From contig NC_009655.1 in assembly GCF_000017245.1 (NCBI RefSeq), positions 1,364,001 through 1,428,000 of the forward strand: 64,000 nucleotides of DNA. The letters run 5' to 3'. The position numbers and the translations under genes were made by a program. Shown one piece after another: positions 1 through 6,791 of this stretch (positions within the stretch are counted from its first letter, which is position 1; every line of letters begins with the position of its first letter). The DNA is from Actinobacillus succinogenes 130Z (lineage in GTDB: Bacteria; Pseudomonadota; Gammaproteobacteria; Enterobacterales; Pasteurellaceae). Under the pieces are notes generated by a model. That model saw only the letters and a program-made list of their open reading frames with translations, was not told the DNA's origin and searched no databases.

Positions 1-527
1 TCAATATCACCTTTTTGCTCTACATCAAGCACTTTACAGAGCTTATCAAGCGATACCGTACCGCCATAGCCCGCCCATTCTGTCATCGTGTCGTAAGTAT
101 TTTGCCGACTGGTGGTGTAATACGGCTTTACGCCATTGACAACAGAGCGCTGAAAGATAAATCGGTCGTCAAATTTTGTAATGTTATGTCCGATAAATTG
201 TGGGGCGGACGTTGATTTATTGGCGTGCTCACGTAGATAATTATTAAACCGCGTTAAAATGTCCGTTTCACGGTCTGCCGATTGCCAATCTTCACGGTAA
301 AACAACACTGGTTCTTCATCATCAATCGCGACACCAATCACAACGATTTCGCCGAATGCGCCGTCTAGTGCGGTTTTATTCACTGCTTCGCCTTTGTTTT
401 CTTCAAGCCATTTTTCAATCGCTTCAGCATTTTTATAATTTCCCGGCGCTTTTAGGTTTTCGCATACGTAATTTTGGTAGTCTGCGTTTGTGGTTGGGAT
501 GGTTTCGATGTCAATAAAAATCCGCAT
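1..527 (-). CDS. phage 3'-5' exonuclease (DEDD/PolB-exonuclease-like), partial
   Basis: The reading frame runs off the left edge, so the C-terminus is missing. The N-terminus reads MRIFIDIETIPT, the D-x-E motif I of DnaQ/PolB-type 3'-5' exonucleases, and further on FIGHNITKFDDRF gives the exonuclease II motif (N, D). The family removes 3' nucleotides and in phages usually sits in the leftward recombination/replication operon, which fits its place here. I chose the ATG at 527 because AGAGGG precedes it. An in-frame ATG at 641 with GGAG upstream would add 38 residues and cannot be excluded. Transcribed leftward behind the small membrane genes. Family assignment is fairly sure; the role in this phage is inferred. 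Confidence 0.75.
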   Translation of the reverse strand, partial: MRIFIDIETIPTTNADYQNYVCENLKAPGNYKNAEAIEKWLEENKGEAVNKTALDGAFGEIVVIGVAIDDEEPVLFYREDWQSADRETDILTRFNNYLREHANKSTSAPQFIGHNITKFDDRFIFQRSVVNGVKPYYTTSRQNTYDTMTEWAGYGGTVSLDKLCKVLDVEQKGDI

Positions 528-624
528 AATATGCCCTCTTGTTTTGGATTGATTTAAATAATTCGTGTTCGGTTGTGGCGTGACATACGCTACGCCAGTA
601 AATGGATCTTCCAATTCCGCTTGT

Positions 625-816
625 TTATCTACGTCTAACATTGTTCACGCTCCACGCACAATATTGATCGCCATTGCTCTGTATCGTCCATGTGCCTTGC
701 TGTTGCTCGCACTTGTATTGTTCGATTTTGACGTGGTCTTCGTAGTCCATTCGGCCAACCACACCCATCAATAAAACAATAATTGATACCGGGATAATTT
801 GTCTTAGTTGCCCCAT
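625..816 (-). CDS. small membrane-anchored phage protein, unknown function
   Basis: 63 residues starting MGQLRQIIPVSIIVLLMGVV: one N-terminal membrane segment (about residues 5-21) followed by a polar tail with three cysteines (CEQQ..YCAW). I chose the ATG at 816 because GAGG lies six bases upstream; a GTG at 828 is also in frame. The start overlaps the end of the preceding small hydrophobic peptide, and its own end overlaps a possible upstream start of the exonuclease gene, so the three are translationally linked. I do not recognise the family. Small single-span proteins in phage left operons are often involved in exclusion or lysis control, but nothing here proves that. Confidence 0.5.
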   Translation of the reverse strand: MGQLRQIIPVSIIVLLMGVVGRMDYEDHVKIEQYKCEQQQGTWTIQSNGDQYCAWSVNNVRRR

Positions 817-824
817 GACGCACC

Positions 825-899
825 TCACAAACTAATAATCAATACGGCCAAAGCCCCACACATCAGCGCAACGCTCCAGCAAATAATTTGTTCTTTCAT
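825..899 (-). CDS. 24-residue hydrophobic phage peptide
   Basis: The reading frame encodes MKEQIICWSVALMCGALAVL and four more residues, almost entirely one membrane span. A good ribosome site (GAGG, seven bases upstream) precedes the ATG at 899. It lies directly downstream of a leftward terminator hairpin and ends within the start of the next small membrane gene, forming a tight cluster. No family recognised; existence as a translated peptide is supported only by the ribosome site and clustering. Confidence 0.4.
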   Translation of the reverse strand: MKEQIICWSVALMCGALAVLIISL

Positions 900-912
900 T
901 TTCTTACCTCAT

Positions 913-941
913 AAAAAAAGCCCGCCTCATGTCATGCGGGC
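913..941 (-). terminator. intrinsic terminator, leftward
   Basis: On the minus strand a GCCCGC/GCGGGC stem is followed by seven T. It lies between the tRNA-Lys/unknown region and the small membrane genes, so leftward transcription must be antiterminated or restarted to reach the exonuclease gene. Confidence 0.7.
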
Positions 942-959
942 ACCTAACGGAGAGTACCT

Positions 960-1091
960 ATGCCTAGGTTGAGTTGTTATAGTTATTATTTAGAGCGGCT
1001 CCGGGGCTGTCCAACAATTAATCTAATATTGCGTATCTGTAAAAAAATACGCGCCGGAACCGCTTTAAATAACAACTGGATAGGGGATTGA
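960..1091 (+). CDS. possible 43-residue small protein
   Basis: An ATG at 960 preceded by GGAGAG with five-base spacing opens a frame starting MPRLSCYSYYLERLRGCPT and ending at the TGA at 1089-1091. It runs opposite to the surrounding leftward genes. The sequence is basic and rich in Tyr and Asn, and I do not recognise it. The same DNA contains an inverted pair (AGCGGCTCCGG near 993 and CCGGAACCGCT near 1052), so the stretch may act as structured RNA instead. Low confidence. Confidence 0.3.
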   Translation: MPRLSCYSYYLERLRGCPTINLILRICKKIRAGTALNNNWIGD

Positions 1092-1160
1092 CCGCACTTT
1101 TACCCTACACAACTTCAAACAAACACATGTTAATTAATCAAACAAAAGTGCGGTCAAATT

Positions 1161-1236
1161 TGGAGCGCGCAGATGGACTCGAACCATTATCCCTCAGATT
1201 AAAAGTCTGCCGCTCTACCAGTTGAGCTATGCGCCC
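1161..1236 (-). tRNA. phage-borne tRNA-Lys (TTT), with three stem mismatches
   Basis: 76 bases fold as a tRNA with encoded CCA end: D stem GCTC/GAGC is perfect, the anticodon loop is CTTTTAA (anticodon TTT, bases 1201-1203) and the T loop is TTCGAGT. Stems carry mismatches: 2-71 is G-G, 27-43 is G-A and 49-65 is A-C. The discriminator is T rather than the A usual in tRNA-Lys. It sits inside the prophage, not at its edge, so it is cargo rather than the attachment gene. It may be a functional phage tRNA or a decaying one. Confidence 0.75.
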
Positions 1237-1244
1237 TTATAAAG

Positions 1245-1340
1245 GTCATTATTGTAAACCGCACTCAGAACCAAGCACTTTTAAGAAAAATAAAATCAAT
1301 TCAATTGTTAATATACCCAAGTGCGGTTTACAATAATGAC
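1245..1340. repeat. perfect 21-bp inverted repeat spaced by 54 bp
   Basis: Bases 1245-1265 are the exact reverse complement of 1320-1340. The arms end in the uptake-signal core (CCGCACT / AGTGCGG). It lies just upstream (in the leftward sense) of the tRNA-Lys. Immediately to the right, GCTTGC/GCAAGC (about 1353-1372) and GACTGTG/CACAGTC can form further hairpins, so the region could be a structured RNA. Confidence 0.8.
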
Positions 1341-1626
1341 TGTGATTATTTTAGCTTGCCACAGTCAGCAAGCCCCATGTTATCGACTACATAGGTGTCG
1401 TATTCGGTTGTTAGACAGTTCCGCCGTAATTAATTAGTGACAGTAATCATTACAAGGAACAGCCCGCCCAAACCAAATAACGAAAGGCAAGACGCTTGAG
1501 TTGAAGTTGGGTCGTCATCCCTAGTCAGAACCTCTCTTGAGGTGGCTCGCAGTGACTAAATCTTTGAGCAAACTTCAAATCCTATGAAGTCCTATTAAAT
1601 TCTGAAGATAAACGAACGTTTTTTTA
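1341..1626. other. intergenic, no convincing gene
   Basis: No frame with a clear start and ribosome site was found. One minus-strand frame (1430-1555) is open and coding-like near its end (a hydrophobic run LFGLGGLFLVMITVTN) but has no proper start. A second overlapping frame starting MTTQLQLKRLAFRYL would be 22 residues. These may be gene remnants or structured RNA. Confidence 0.4.
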
Positions 1627-2094
1627 TTAGTTATAGGATGTCGAGAGCAAGTTGGGGAATACAACTGTTTCGTTAAATAACTGATTAATAGTCATGATTG
1701 TTTTAATGCCAGTTTCTTCATCTTTAACGCAGACTTCTTGAGTTAAATCAACTTCTCCATACAGATTTTCTTTTAGAATTTCCTCGCGCTCATCTCCATT
1801 AAAGAATTCAAGTAGAATCAATTCTATTGACCCTCCGGCATAAATTTCTGTTTCTTCCCCCACCCAGAATACCTTCTGCAGATCTCGAAGGTCCTTAATC
1901 GAATTATCAATGCAATCAGTCATGGTACCGTATCTTACGGTGTCAATAAGTCCATTTTCACCAACAACCATTTCGTACGTTCCAGGTTCGCCATCTTCAT
2001 GTATGGTTGGCTTGTAATGCTGGAGGAATTTCATACGATTAGCTTGAGTAACTAAATAATTGTAATGTGATTTGGAAATTGTTACCTCGTTCAT
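1627..2094 (-). CDS. hypothetical phage early protein, 155 residues
   Basis: Acidic soluble protein starting MNEVTISKSHYNYLVTQANR, no signal peptide and no membrane segment. It follows the PL-type promoter region and is transcribed leftward, so it belongs to the early left operon. I do not recognise a domain. The ribosome site is GAGG (from AGCGAGGTTAAATA) about eight bases before the ATG at 2094. Early-left position makes roles in host takeover, recombination control or exclusion possible; none can be shown from sequence. Confidence 0.6.
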   Translation of the reverse strand: MNEVTISKSHYNYLVTQANRMKFLQHYKPTIHEDGEPGTYEMVVGENGLIDTVRYGTMTDCIDNSIKDLRDLQKVFWVGEETEIYAGGSIELILLEFFNGDEREEILKENLYGEVDLTQEVCVKDEETGIKTIMTINQLFNETVVFPNLLSTSYN

Positions 2095-2176
2095 TATTTA
2101 ACCTCGCTTAAATTTATTGTTTGCCATTTCAAAACACACTCGCAAATGCGCTTTGAAATGTAAGCTGGCGTTTATG

Positions 2177-2305
2177 CTACACGATCACTGCCGTTGCTAA
2201 CTTTTCCACCAGCTCGCACATCGCTTGATTCGGGCTTTGGTTCCGTCTTGTTGGTGGCGGCGGGTCTGTTACCGCACTTTTACTAACCACCTCACCATCA
2301 GGCAA
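2177..2305 (-). CDS. possible 42-residue early protein
   Basis: A minus-strand frame from a TTG at 2305 to the TAG at 2177 encodes a coding-like peptide with a proline run (TDPPPPTRRNQSPNQ) followed by a short amphipathic helix (MCELVEKLATAVIV). There is no ATG and no strong ribosome site, so the start is uncertain. It sits between the PL leader and the 155-residue gene, in the same direction. Just left of it, CATTTCAAA/TTTGAAATG (2125-2133, 2152-2160) can form a hairpin. Confidence 0.3.
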   Translation of the reverse strand: MPDGEVVSKSAVTDPPPPTRRNQSPNQAMCELVEKLATAVIV

Positions 2306-2323
2306 ACAATGTGTTTTTGTTTA

Positions 2324-2338
2324 GATTTTTAAAGAGCA
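2324..2338 (-). promoter_or_regulatory. boxA-like antitermination sequence in the PL leader
   Basis: About 30 bases after the PL -10 the leftward transcript reads TGCTCTTTAAAAATC, close to the ribosomal-RNA boxA (TGCTCTTTAACA). This is known to load NusB/NusE (NusA, NusG) for processive antitermination. No lambda-type boxB hairpin was obvious next to it. The match is seen in the sequence; the function is inferred. Confidence 0.45.
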
Positions 2339-2371
2339 TTGAGATTATGTGTATCTCGTTTTGATGGGGAT

Positions 2372-2444
2372 ATAATATAAGATAACTTATAACCTGTAAA
2401 GCAGTTATTTATAAAATCTTATAAATATTTATAAGAAAACTTAT
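2372..2444 (-). promoter_or_regulatory. PL-type early promoter with repressor operators
   Basis: On the minus strand -35 TTTACA (2395-2400), a 17-bp spacer and -10 TATTAT (2372-2377). The spacer holds the palindrome ATAAG-ATAA-CTTAT (2377-2390); a second copy ATAAG-AAAA-CTTAT is at 2431-2444, and CTTATAAATATTTATAAG (2418-2435) is a perfect palindrome between them. The same ATAAG-N4-CTTAT operator occurs at 5665-5678 next to cI, so this is the left operator/promoter of the immunity region. Confidence 0.7.
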
Positions 2445-2555
2445 TAAGTCATTGATTTCTAAAGAAAAGAATTTTGAAAATTTTTTGATTAATTGCTGAA
2501 TTTGTGAGCTAGATCACAAAAGTAGAGTAGTGGGAAGTAAAATATCATTGATAAT

Positions 2556-2575
2556 TTGTATCCAATTAGATACAA
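2556..2575. promoter_or_regulatory. palindromic operator of the first toxin-antitoxin operon
   Basis: TTGTATC-CAATTA-GATACAA is a perfect 7-bp inverted repeat 25 bases before the toxin start. Antitoxins of this class bind such palindromes to repress their own operon; assignment here is by position. Confidence 0.5.
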
Positions 2576-2600
2576 TAAGAAACAATGAAACGGAGGGAAC

Positions 2601-2918
2601 ATGTTCACTATTATTCAAACTAAAATATTTAGTGATTGGTTAAGGGGGCTAAAGGATTTATCGGGCAAAGCTGCAATAATTGCTCGCATTAACAGAGCAG
2701 CGAACGGCAATTTCGGTGATCATAAATCGGTAGGGGGTGGATTGTATGAAATGCGTATTGCAAAAGGTCCCGGATATAGGGTTTATTATGGCAAGTCAGG
2801 TGAAATAACTTATTTGCTCATTTCAGGTGGGGATAAATCCACACAAAAGGCAGATATTGTAAAGGCGAAAGCTTTATGGGAAGAAATAAAGCGGCAGGAG
2901 GAATTAAATCATGAGTAA
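2601..2918 (+). CDS. RelE/HigB-superfamily toxin (HI1419-like addiction module killer protein)
   Basis: 105 residues. The order SDWLRGLKDLSGKAAIIARINRA, then GGGLYEMRIAKGPGYRVYYG and an LLISGGDKSTQ-type end is typical of the Pasteurellaceae HI1419 killer family, a RelE-fold mRNA interferase group that cuts ribosome-bound mRNA. CGGAGGG lies just before the ATG. The antitoxin gene overlaps its last codons, giving coupled translation, with the toxin first. The pair lies between PL and cI, so it may stabilise the prophage or act in exclusion. Family assignment is sound; the target is inferred. Confidence 0.85.
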   Translation: MFTIIQTKIFSDWLRGLKDLSGKAAIIARINRAANGNFGDHKSVGGGLYEMRIAKGPGYRVYYGKSGEITYLLISGGDKSTQKADIVKAKALWEEIKRQEELNHE

Positions 2919-3201
2919 AAAAATAGAATTGAAGCCATTTGATGCGGCTGAATATTTGGATAGCGAGGAAATGATTGCCGCTTATTTAAGCGAAGTCTTA
3001 GAATCCGGCGATACAAACGAATTTATTTCTGCATTAGGAGATGTCGCCAGAGCAAGAGGGATGACGGAATTAGCAGAGAAAACAGGTTTAGGAAGAGAAA
3101 GCCTTTATAAAACGCTATCGTACGGCAGCAAACCTCGTTTTGATACTATAATGAAAATTACACAGGCCTTAGGCATTAAGCTTGTCCCTACACATGCTTA
3201 A
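2911..3201 (+). CDS. HI1420-like helix-turn-helix antitoxin
   Basis: 96 residues with an XRE-like helix-turn-helix in the C-terminal half (GMTELAEKTGLGRESLYKTLS, about residues 49-70). It is the usual partner of HI1419-type toxins: it neutralises the toxin and represses the operon, probably through the palindrome at 2556-2575. The start overlaps the toxin end by eight bases. Downstream lies a bidirectional terminator shared with the convergent second TA module. Confidence 0.85.
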   Translation: MSKKIELKPFDAAEYLDSEEMIAAYLSEVLESGDTNEFISALGDVARARGMTELAEKTGLGRESLYKTLSYGSKPRFDTIMKITQALGIKLVPTHA

Positions 3202-3254
3202 TGTCTAGTTATGCTTAAGAGATGTCGACGAAATTGATTTCATCGAGATAAAAG

Positions 3255-3277
3255 AAAACCGCCCCGAGGGCGGTTTT
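3255..3277. terminator. bidirectional terminator between two TA modules
   Basis: AAAACCGCCC-CGA-GGGCGGTTTT is a perfect 10-bp stem with A and T tracts on both sides, placed between the convergent antitoxin genes. Confidence 0.8.
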
Positions 3278-3283
3278 AGTTGA

Positions 3284-4363
3284 TTATTGCCAACGATAAC
3301 TAACTTTTAAATGATTTAATTCATGATATTGTAATAAGTTATGATGCTGTAACTGCCCTACAATAATTCCCTCTGCAATACCAATTTCTGCCGCTATTGT
3401 GCGAATATAACTTTCAGTCAGCTTTGGTTGCATGATGATCTGATGCCAATAGGTTCGAGGAATAAGATTTTTTTGTGCAAATTCATTAGCTTCATTCTCT
3501 TCCTGCATTAAATTTGATGCACGATTATACTCAAGGTGAATCGTTTTTTTGCCGTGCAATAAAACATGTCCCGCCTCGTGAAAGAAAGTAAACCAAAGGT
3601 GATCATTGGTTTTGTATCTCAAACTCAACTGAATAACCGCTTTATTTGGTGACACCCATCGAGTTGCGCCGCTTATACCGGTTTTAGCAAAACAAGGTAC
3701 AAAAACAACCGCAACACCCGCTTTAGCGCAAATTTCCACTAATTGAGGAATAAAAACATCAGGATCAACCTCTCTAGTGAGCCTTTTAATCTGTTGCAAT
3801 GCTTGCTTGAAGTTGGTTTCCGAATAAGATACACAAGGAATCTCGGTAGCTTTTAATTCACCTGCTCTAAGCCATGCGGCACAACTGTGCGGATTAATTG
3901 CGCTACGTTGATCTTGTCTGTAGGATGCAGAAATATTACCCCACACAGTATGATAATCGTCAGGTGAACTTACACCGAAAAAACGTAGTATTGCATCTAC
4001 TTTATCGAAAATTTTCGTATATTTCGATATGAAATTGCATTTGTACAGTTCATTTAATGGGAATTGTTTTACCCATTCTGCATGCTGTGAAAGTTTTTCT
4101 TTGTCTGCTATGCGGGTTAGCGCCTCTTGATATTGAGTTTCAAGGTTTAGCCAATAACGCGCAGGCATACCTAATACACGCTCAAACTTGAGTGCAGTTT
4201 CTGGTGTAATAGGCGCTTTAGCATTGATAATTTGACTGATATGCTTTGTTGAGATACCAGTCTTTTCGGAAAGCTCCCGCTGGGACATATCCCGCATTTC
4301 CAGCTCATCCTCTAATATCTCACCCGGTGAGATAGCATAGTCAGGTATAAATTGATTGCTCAT
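3284..4363 (-). CDS. HigA-type antitoxin fused to an ImmA/IrrE-like zinc peptidase
   Basis: 359 residues. The N-terminus (about 10-85) is a HigA-like XRE DNA-binding domain (SPGEILEDELEMRDMSQREL, then ISQIINAK, typical of HigA). The C-terminal half carries the ImmA/IrrE metallopeptidase signature HEAGH in FTFFHEAGHVLLHG, with glutamates downstream (QEENEANEFA). ImmA-type peptidases cleave repressors or antitoxins. It is second in an operon, 12 bases after the toxin gene, the HigBA order. The peptidase could allow regulated self-cleavage of the antitoxin; that is inference. Likely autoregulated through the palindrome at 4740-4756. Confidence 0.85.
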   Translation of the reverse strand: MSNQFIPDYAISPGEILEDELEMRDMSQRELSEKTGISTKHISQIINAKAPITPETALKFERVLGMPARYWLNLETQYQEALTRIADKEKLSQHAEWVKQFPLNELYKCNFISKYTKIFDKVDAILRFFGVSSPDDYHTVWGNISASYRQDQRSAINPHSCAAWLRAGELKATEIPCVSYSETNFKQALQQIKRLTREVDPDVFIPQLVEICAKAGVAVVFVPCFAKTGISGATRWVSPNKAVIQLSLRYKTNDHLWFTFFHEAGHVLLHGKKTIHLEYNRASNLMQEENEANEFAQKNLIPRTYWHQIIMQPKLTESYIRTIAAEIGIAEGIIVGQLQHHNLLQYHELNHLKVSYRWQ

Positions 4364-4375
4364 AGATAATATCTC

Positions 4376-4717
4376 TTAATGTGTATCAGTAATGGATAAT
4401 ACCTTGATACAAGTAATTTTAGACCAGTCTAAACCACCGTCTTCCTTTGTCGGTATTGGGTCGTGATACGGTTCAAACAATAAACGATAGGGGTGATCAA
4501 GATCAAGGCTTAGTAAGCGCTTTTTATCCCCTGTTAATTCATGACATCGATGTGGTGGGCTATAAGGTGCGCCCAATTCAGCAAGTGTAGATACTGCTCT
4601 AAGCGAATAAAGCACTCTTTGTAATTTACGTGCCCTATGCTGACCATATACTTTTTGCATTTCGCACTCGTTGTTCATTATTTTTTGCATTTTCTTTGTT
4701 GCAAAAATAATTTCCAT
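4376..4717 (-). CDS. RelE/HigB-like toxin (killer protein)
   Basis: 113 residues starting MEIIFATKKMQKIMNNECEM. RelE-fold features: helices with many basic residues, then the strand pattern RCHELTGDKKRLLSLDLDHPYRLLFEP, as in HigB toxins paired with HigA-ImmA fusions. The usual activity is ribosome-dependent mRNA cleavage. It is the first gene of a leftward operon; the partner starts 12 bases after it. Upstream, the palindrome at 4740-4756 is a probable autorepression site. The toxin-first order is typical of HigBA. Confidence 0.75.
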   Translation of the reverse strand: MEIIFATKKMQKIMNNECEMQKVYGQHRARKLQRVLYSLRAVSTLAELGAPYSPPHRCHELTGDKKRLLSLDLDHPYRLLFEPYHDPIPTKEDGGLDWSKITCIKVLSITDTH

Positions 4718-4739
4718 ATTATTTACCTATTAGGTTATC

Positions 4740-4756
4740 ACTTTTAAACTAAAAGT
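4740..4756. promoter_or_regulatory. palindrome upstream of higBA-type operon
   Basis: ACTTTTA-AAC-TAAAAGT is a perfect 7-bp inverted repeat 23 bases upstream of the toxin start. It probably binds the antitoxin HTH. The rest of 4718-4949, between this operon and cI, shows no gene. Confidence 0.5.
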
Positions 4757-4949
4757 ACAGATATTTTTATTGTTTATTGTTAGATTATTTAATTTATAGC
4801 CACTTCAAAACAAGTCCTACTCACTTCACAGGACGCCGGTAAATTATATGGTTTTATGTGTAACCTTTTGTTTAATATCCCGCTGGTAAGAGTACATCAG
4901 TCCTTTCCTTTACACTTTTACAGCGCCTCTATTCGCTCTCTTGCTACGG

Positions 4950-5636
4950 TTACAGATCGAACATTTCCATCGGCATTTTCTTGATTAACTGTCCGATAAA
5001 ATGAATTTGCTCAACTTGTTCTTTTTCTAGAATTTCTGTCTCATAAGTCGGGTTATCCGAAATCACTTTAAGGCGATAGCCGCTCATATATTGCAAACGT
5101 TTGATTCTGGCTTGCCCTTCAAATACAAAAGCATAGATGCCATCATTTTTGAATTCTTGGATCGATGTATCGATAAACACAACATCGCCGTGTTTAAGGC
5201 TTATTTCTTCGTTGTTTGGGTCGTACATGCTATTCCCATCGATGATCGCCATTGATAGGTTATTTGCCGTTTTGCGCCGGAATAATTCCATAAATTTTTC
5301 AGCAGAAAACTCGATAGAACGGATCGTGTCCGGGTAGTCAAGATTGATGACGCCATCACCAGCAGCAAGTCGATTATCCAATAGTGTCATAATTATTGAA
5401 TCGTTTTTTCCGCTTTTAGTCGAAACAGTAACGCTATCTTCGACACCAGTTAGTAGCCAATTTAAAGAAACATCTAAAGCATTCGCTATTTCTAACCCCT
5501 TTCTAGGAACATCGGTAACTCCGTTGAGAATATTACTTATTGTTACTTGTGATGTTCCGGACATAGAGGCCAATTCTGCTTGATTTAGCCCTTTTTGCTG
5601 CATCGCAAATAATAATCTTTCTGGCAGTGTTTTCAT
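4950..5636 (-). CDS. cI: phage repressor CI (XRE HTH + S24/LexA-like peptidase)
   Basis: 228 residues from the ATG at 5636, which has a perfect AGGAGG upstream. Residues about 15-65 form the helix-turn-helix (GLNQAELASMSGTSQVTISN). The C-terminal half is the S24 domain with the catalytic serine in DGNSMYDP and lysine in ARIKRLQ, so it should cleave itself upon RecA activation as lambda CI does. It is divergent from cro across an operator region whose ATAAG-N4-CTTAT palindrome recurs at the left promoter. This is the lysogeny master regulator; confidence is high. Confidence 0.92.
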   Translation of the reverse strand: MKTLPERLLFAMQQKGLNQAELASMSGTSQVTISNILNGVTDVPRKGLEIANALDVSLNWLLTGVEDSVTVSTKSGKNDSIIMTLLDNRLAAGDGVINLDYPDTIRSIEFSAEKFMELFRRKTANNLSMAIIDGNSMYDPNNEEISLKHGDVVFIDTSIQEFKNDGIYAFVFEGQARIKRLQYMSGYRLKVISDNPTYETEILEKEQVEQIHFIGQLIKKMPMEMFDL

Positions 5637-5664
5637 CGTACCTCCTAATTTATTGAGGAATGTT

Positions 5665-5735
5665 ATAAGCAAGCTTATATAAATTCAAATAAGATAAGCT
5701 TTACATTTCATAAAATATCTTATATTCTTTATAAG
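5665..5735. promoter_or_regulatory. right operator and PR/PRM region
   Basis: Between cI and cro: ATAAG-CAAG-CTTAT (5665-5678), further ATAAG half-sites, and CTTAT-N7-ATAAG (5719-5735). A rightward promoter is TTTACA (5700-5705), 17 bp, TATTCT (5723-5728), built like the left promoter. The operator over the cI leader suggests CI or Cro control of PRM. Confidence 0.65.
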
Positions 5736-5761
5736 AATAATTTGTCTATAAGAGATAATTC

Positions 5762-5965
5762 ATGAAAAACAAAGTTATAGAAAAAGCAATTTCCATCTGT
5801 GGGTCTCAAGCAAGCCTCAGCCAAAAATGCGGAGTTTCTCAAGTATCCGTTAGCTTTTGGCTAAATGGCGGAGGGATAAGTGCTAAATACATCCCTTTAA
5901 TTGCTAAAGCCACTGATGGAAAGATCGGCGAGATTGAAATACTTAAATCGCTTACTCGTGATTAA
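5762..5965 (+). CDS. cro: Cro-like repressor (YdaS-type helix-turn-helix)
   Basis: 67 residues; the helix-turn-helix is SQASLSQKCGVSQVSVSFWL (about residues 15-34), the pattern of the YdaS/Cro group found opposite CI in lambdoid phages. It begins the rightward early operon just after PR. Cro-type proteins bind the same operators as CI and switch to lytic growth. The name is by position and fold; a DicC/YdaS label would be equivalent. Confidence 0.8.
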   Translation: MKNKVIEKAISICGSQASLSQKCGVSQVSVSFWLNGGGISAKYIPLIAKATDGKIGEIEILKSLTRD

Positions 5966-6013
5966 TTTACCAACATCAATCCAAAAGAAAACCATAAAAA
6001 TAGGGCAAAAATT

Positions 6014-6457
6014 ATGGCGATGAAGCAAATCATTATCGAAATGATCGAGAAGATACCGGGTGGTAAAAGTGCGGTTGCGGGATTCTTGGGATTTTCGGAA
6101 GCGGAGTTAAACAACCGCTTGTATCAGACAAAAGGGCAGCGTTTTAAGAACGAAGAGCTTGTTGCACTGCAGCTTGAATATGGCTGTACAGATTTTATCG
6201 ATGAACTGTGCCGAACTGCCGGTGGACGGTTTGTGCCGGATGCCGACGCAAGCGAATTAGACGCAGTGGAAATTTCAACGCTGCAGCTACGTGAATTATC
6301 AGCGCGCGGGCTGTTGTTTAAGGCGTTAGAAAGTGCACTGGCAGATGGCGAAATTACAACTTCGGAAGAAGATTTAATCCGCAGATTGTTAAGCAAGCAT
6401 TTAGCGGCGACACAGCATTCGGTTGAATGCGTCATCACGCTGAATAAACGGCAATGA
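6014..6457 (+). CDS. CII-like phage regulatory protein (YmfL family)
   Basis: 147 residues; begins MAMKQIIIEMIEKIPGGKSA, with GGKSAVAGFLGFSEAELNNRLY as a DNA-binding helix pair, and an acidic helical C-terminus. This matches the YmfL/CII-like regulators that follow cro in many enterobacterial and Pasteurellaceae prophages. The family is thought to activate lysogeny promoters, but this is not proved for this member. A GC-rich hairpin (ACCGCCG/CGGCGGT at about 6462-6478) follows the stop without a strong T run. Confidence 0.65.
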   Translation: MAMKQIIIEMIEKIPGGKSAVAGFLGFSEAELNNRLYQTKGQRFKNEELVALQLEYGCTDFIDELCRTAGGRFVPDADASELDAVEISTLQLRELSARGLLFKALESALADGEITTSEEDLIRRLLSKHLAATQHSVECVITLNKRQ

Positions 6458-6533
6458 AAAACCGCCGTTTCCGGCGGTTAGTATCGGCGAATTTATATAA
6501 AGGAACTATCATCCGATGGGAGGATTATCAGGC

Positions 6534-6791
6534 ATGTTAAAACAAAAATCAAGCGGAAATCTTAACGCGAATGAAACATCAAGTAAAACGCAATGCAAGA
6601 TGATTTTGACCGCACTTCGTAACGGCGAAAGGCTGACGCAATTATTAGCGTATGAACGCTTTGGTTGTACCCGTCTTGGTGCACGTATCTATGATTTAAA
6701 ACAACAAGGACACGATATTCAGCGTCGTATGGTGACTGTGGCGAGAGGTAAGCGTGTGGCGGAATATTTTATGAATGAGGTGGCGGAATGA
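6534..6791 (+). CDS. small helix-turn-helix phage protein
   Basis: 85 residues from the ATG at 6534 (GGGAGG ten bases upstream; an in-frame ATG at 6516 is possible). The core LTALRNGERLTQLLAYERFG followed by CTRLGARIYDLKQQGHDIQR is a winged-helix fold widely found in phage early operons just before the O-type replication gene. It probably binds DNA; the target is unknown. Its last four bases overlap the replication gene start (ATGA), so the genes are translationally coupled. Confidence 0.65.
   Translation: MLKQKSSGNLNANETSSKTQCKMILTALRNGERLTQLLAYERFGCTRLGARIYDLKQQGHDIQRRMVTVARGKRVAEYFMNEVAE

Noticed and set aside
1161..1236. tRNA-Lys as the attachment site of the prophage
   Set aside because: Phage genes lie on both sides and the integrase abuts ssrA; no duplicated tRNA end was seen elsewhere.
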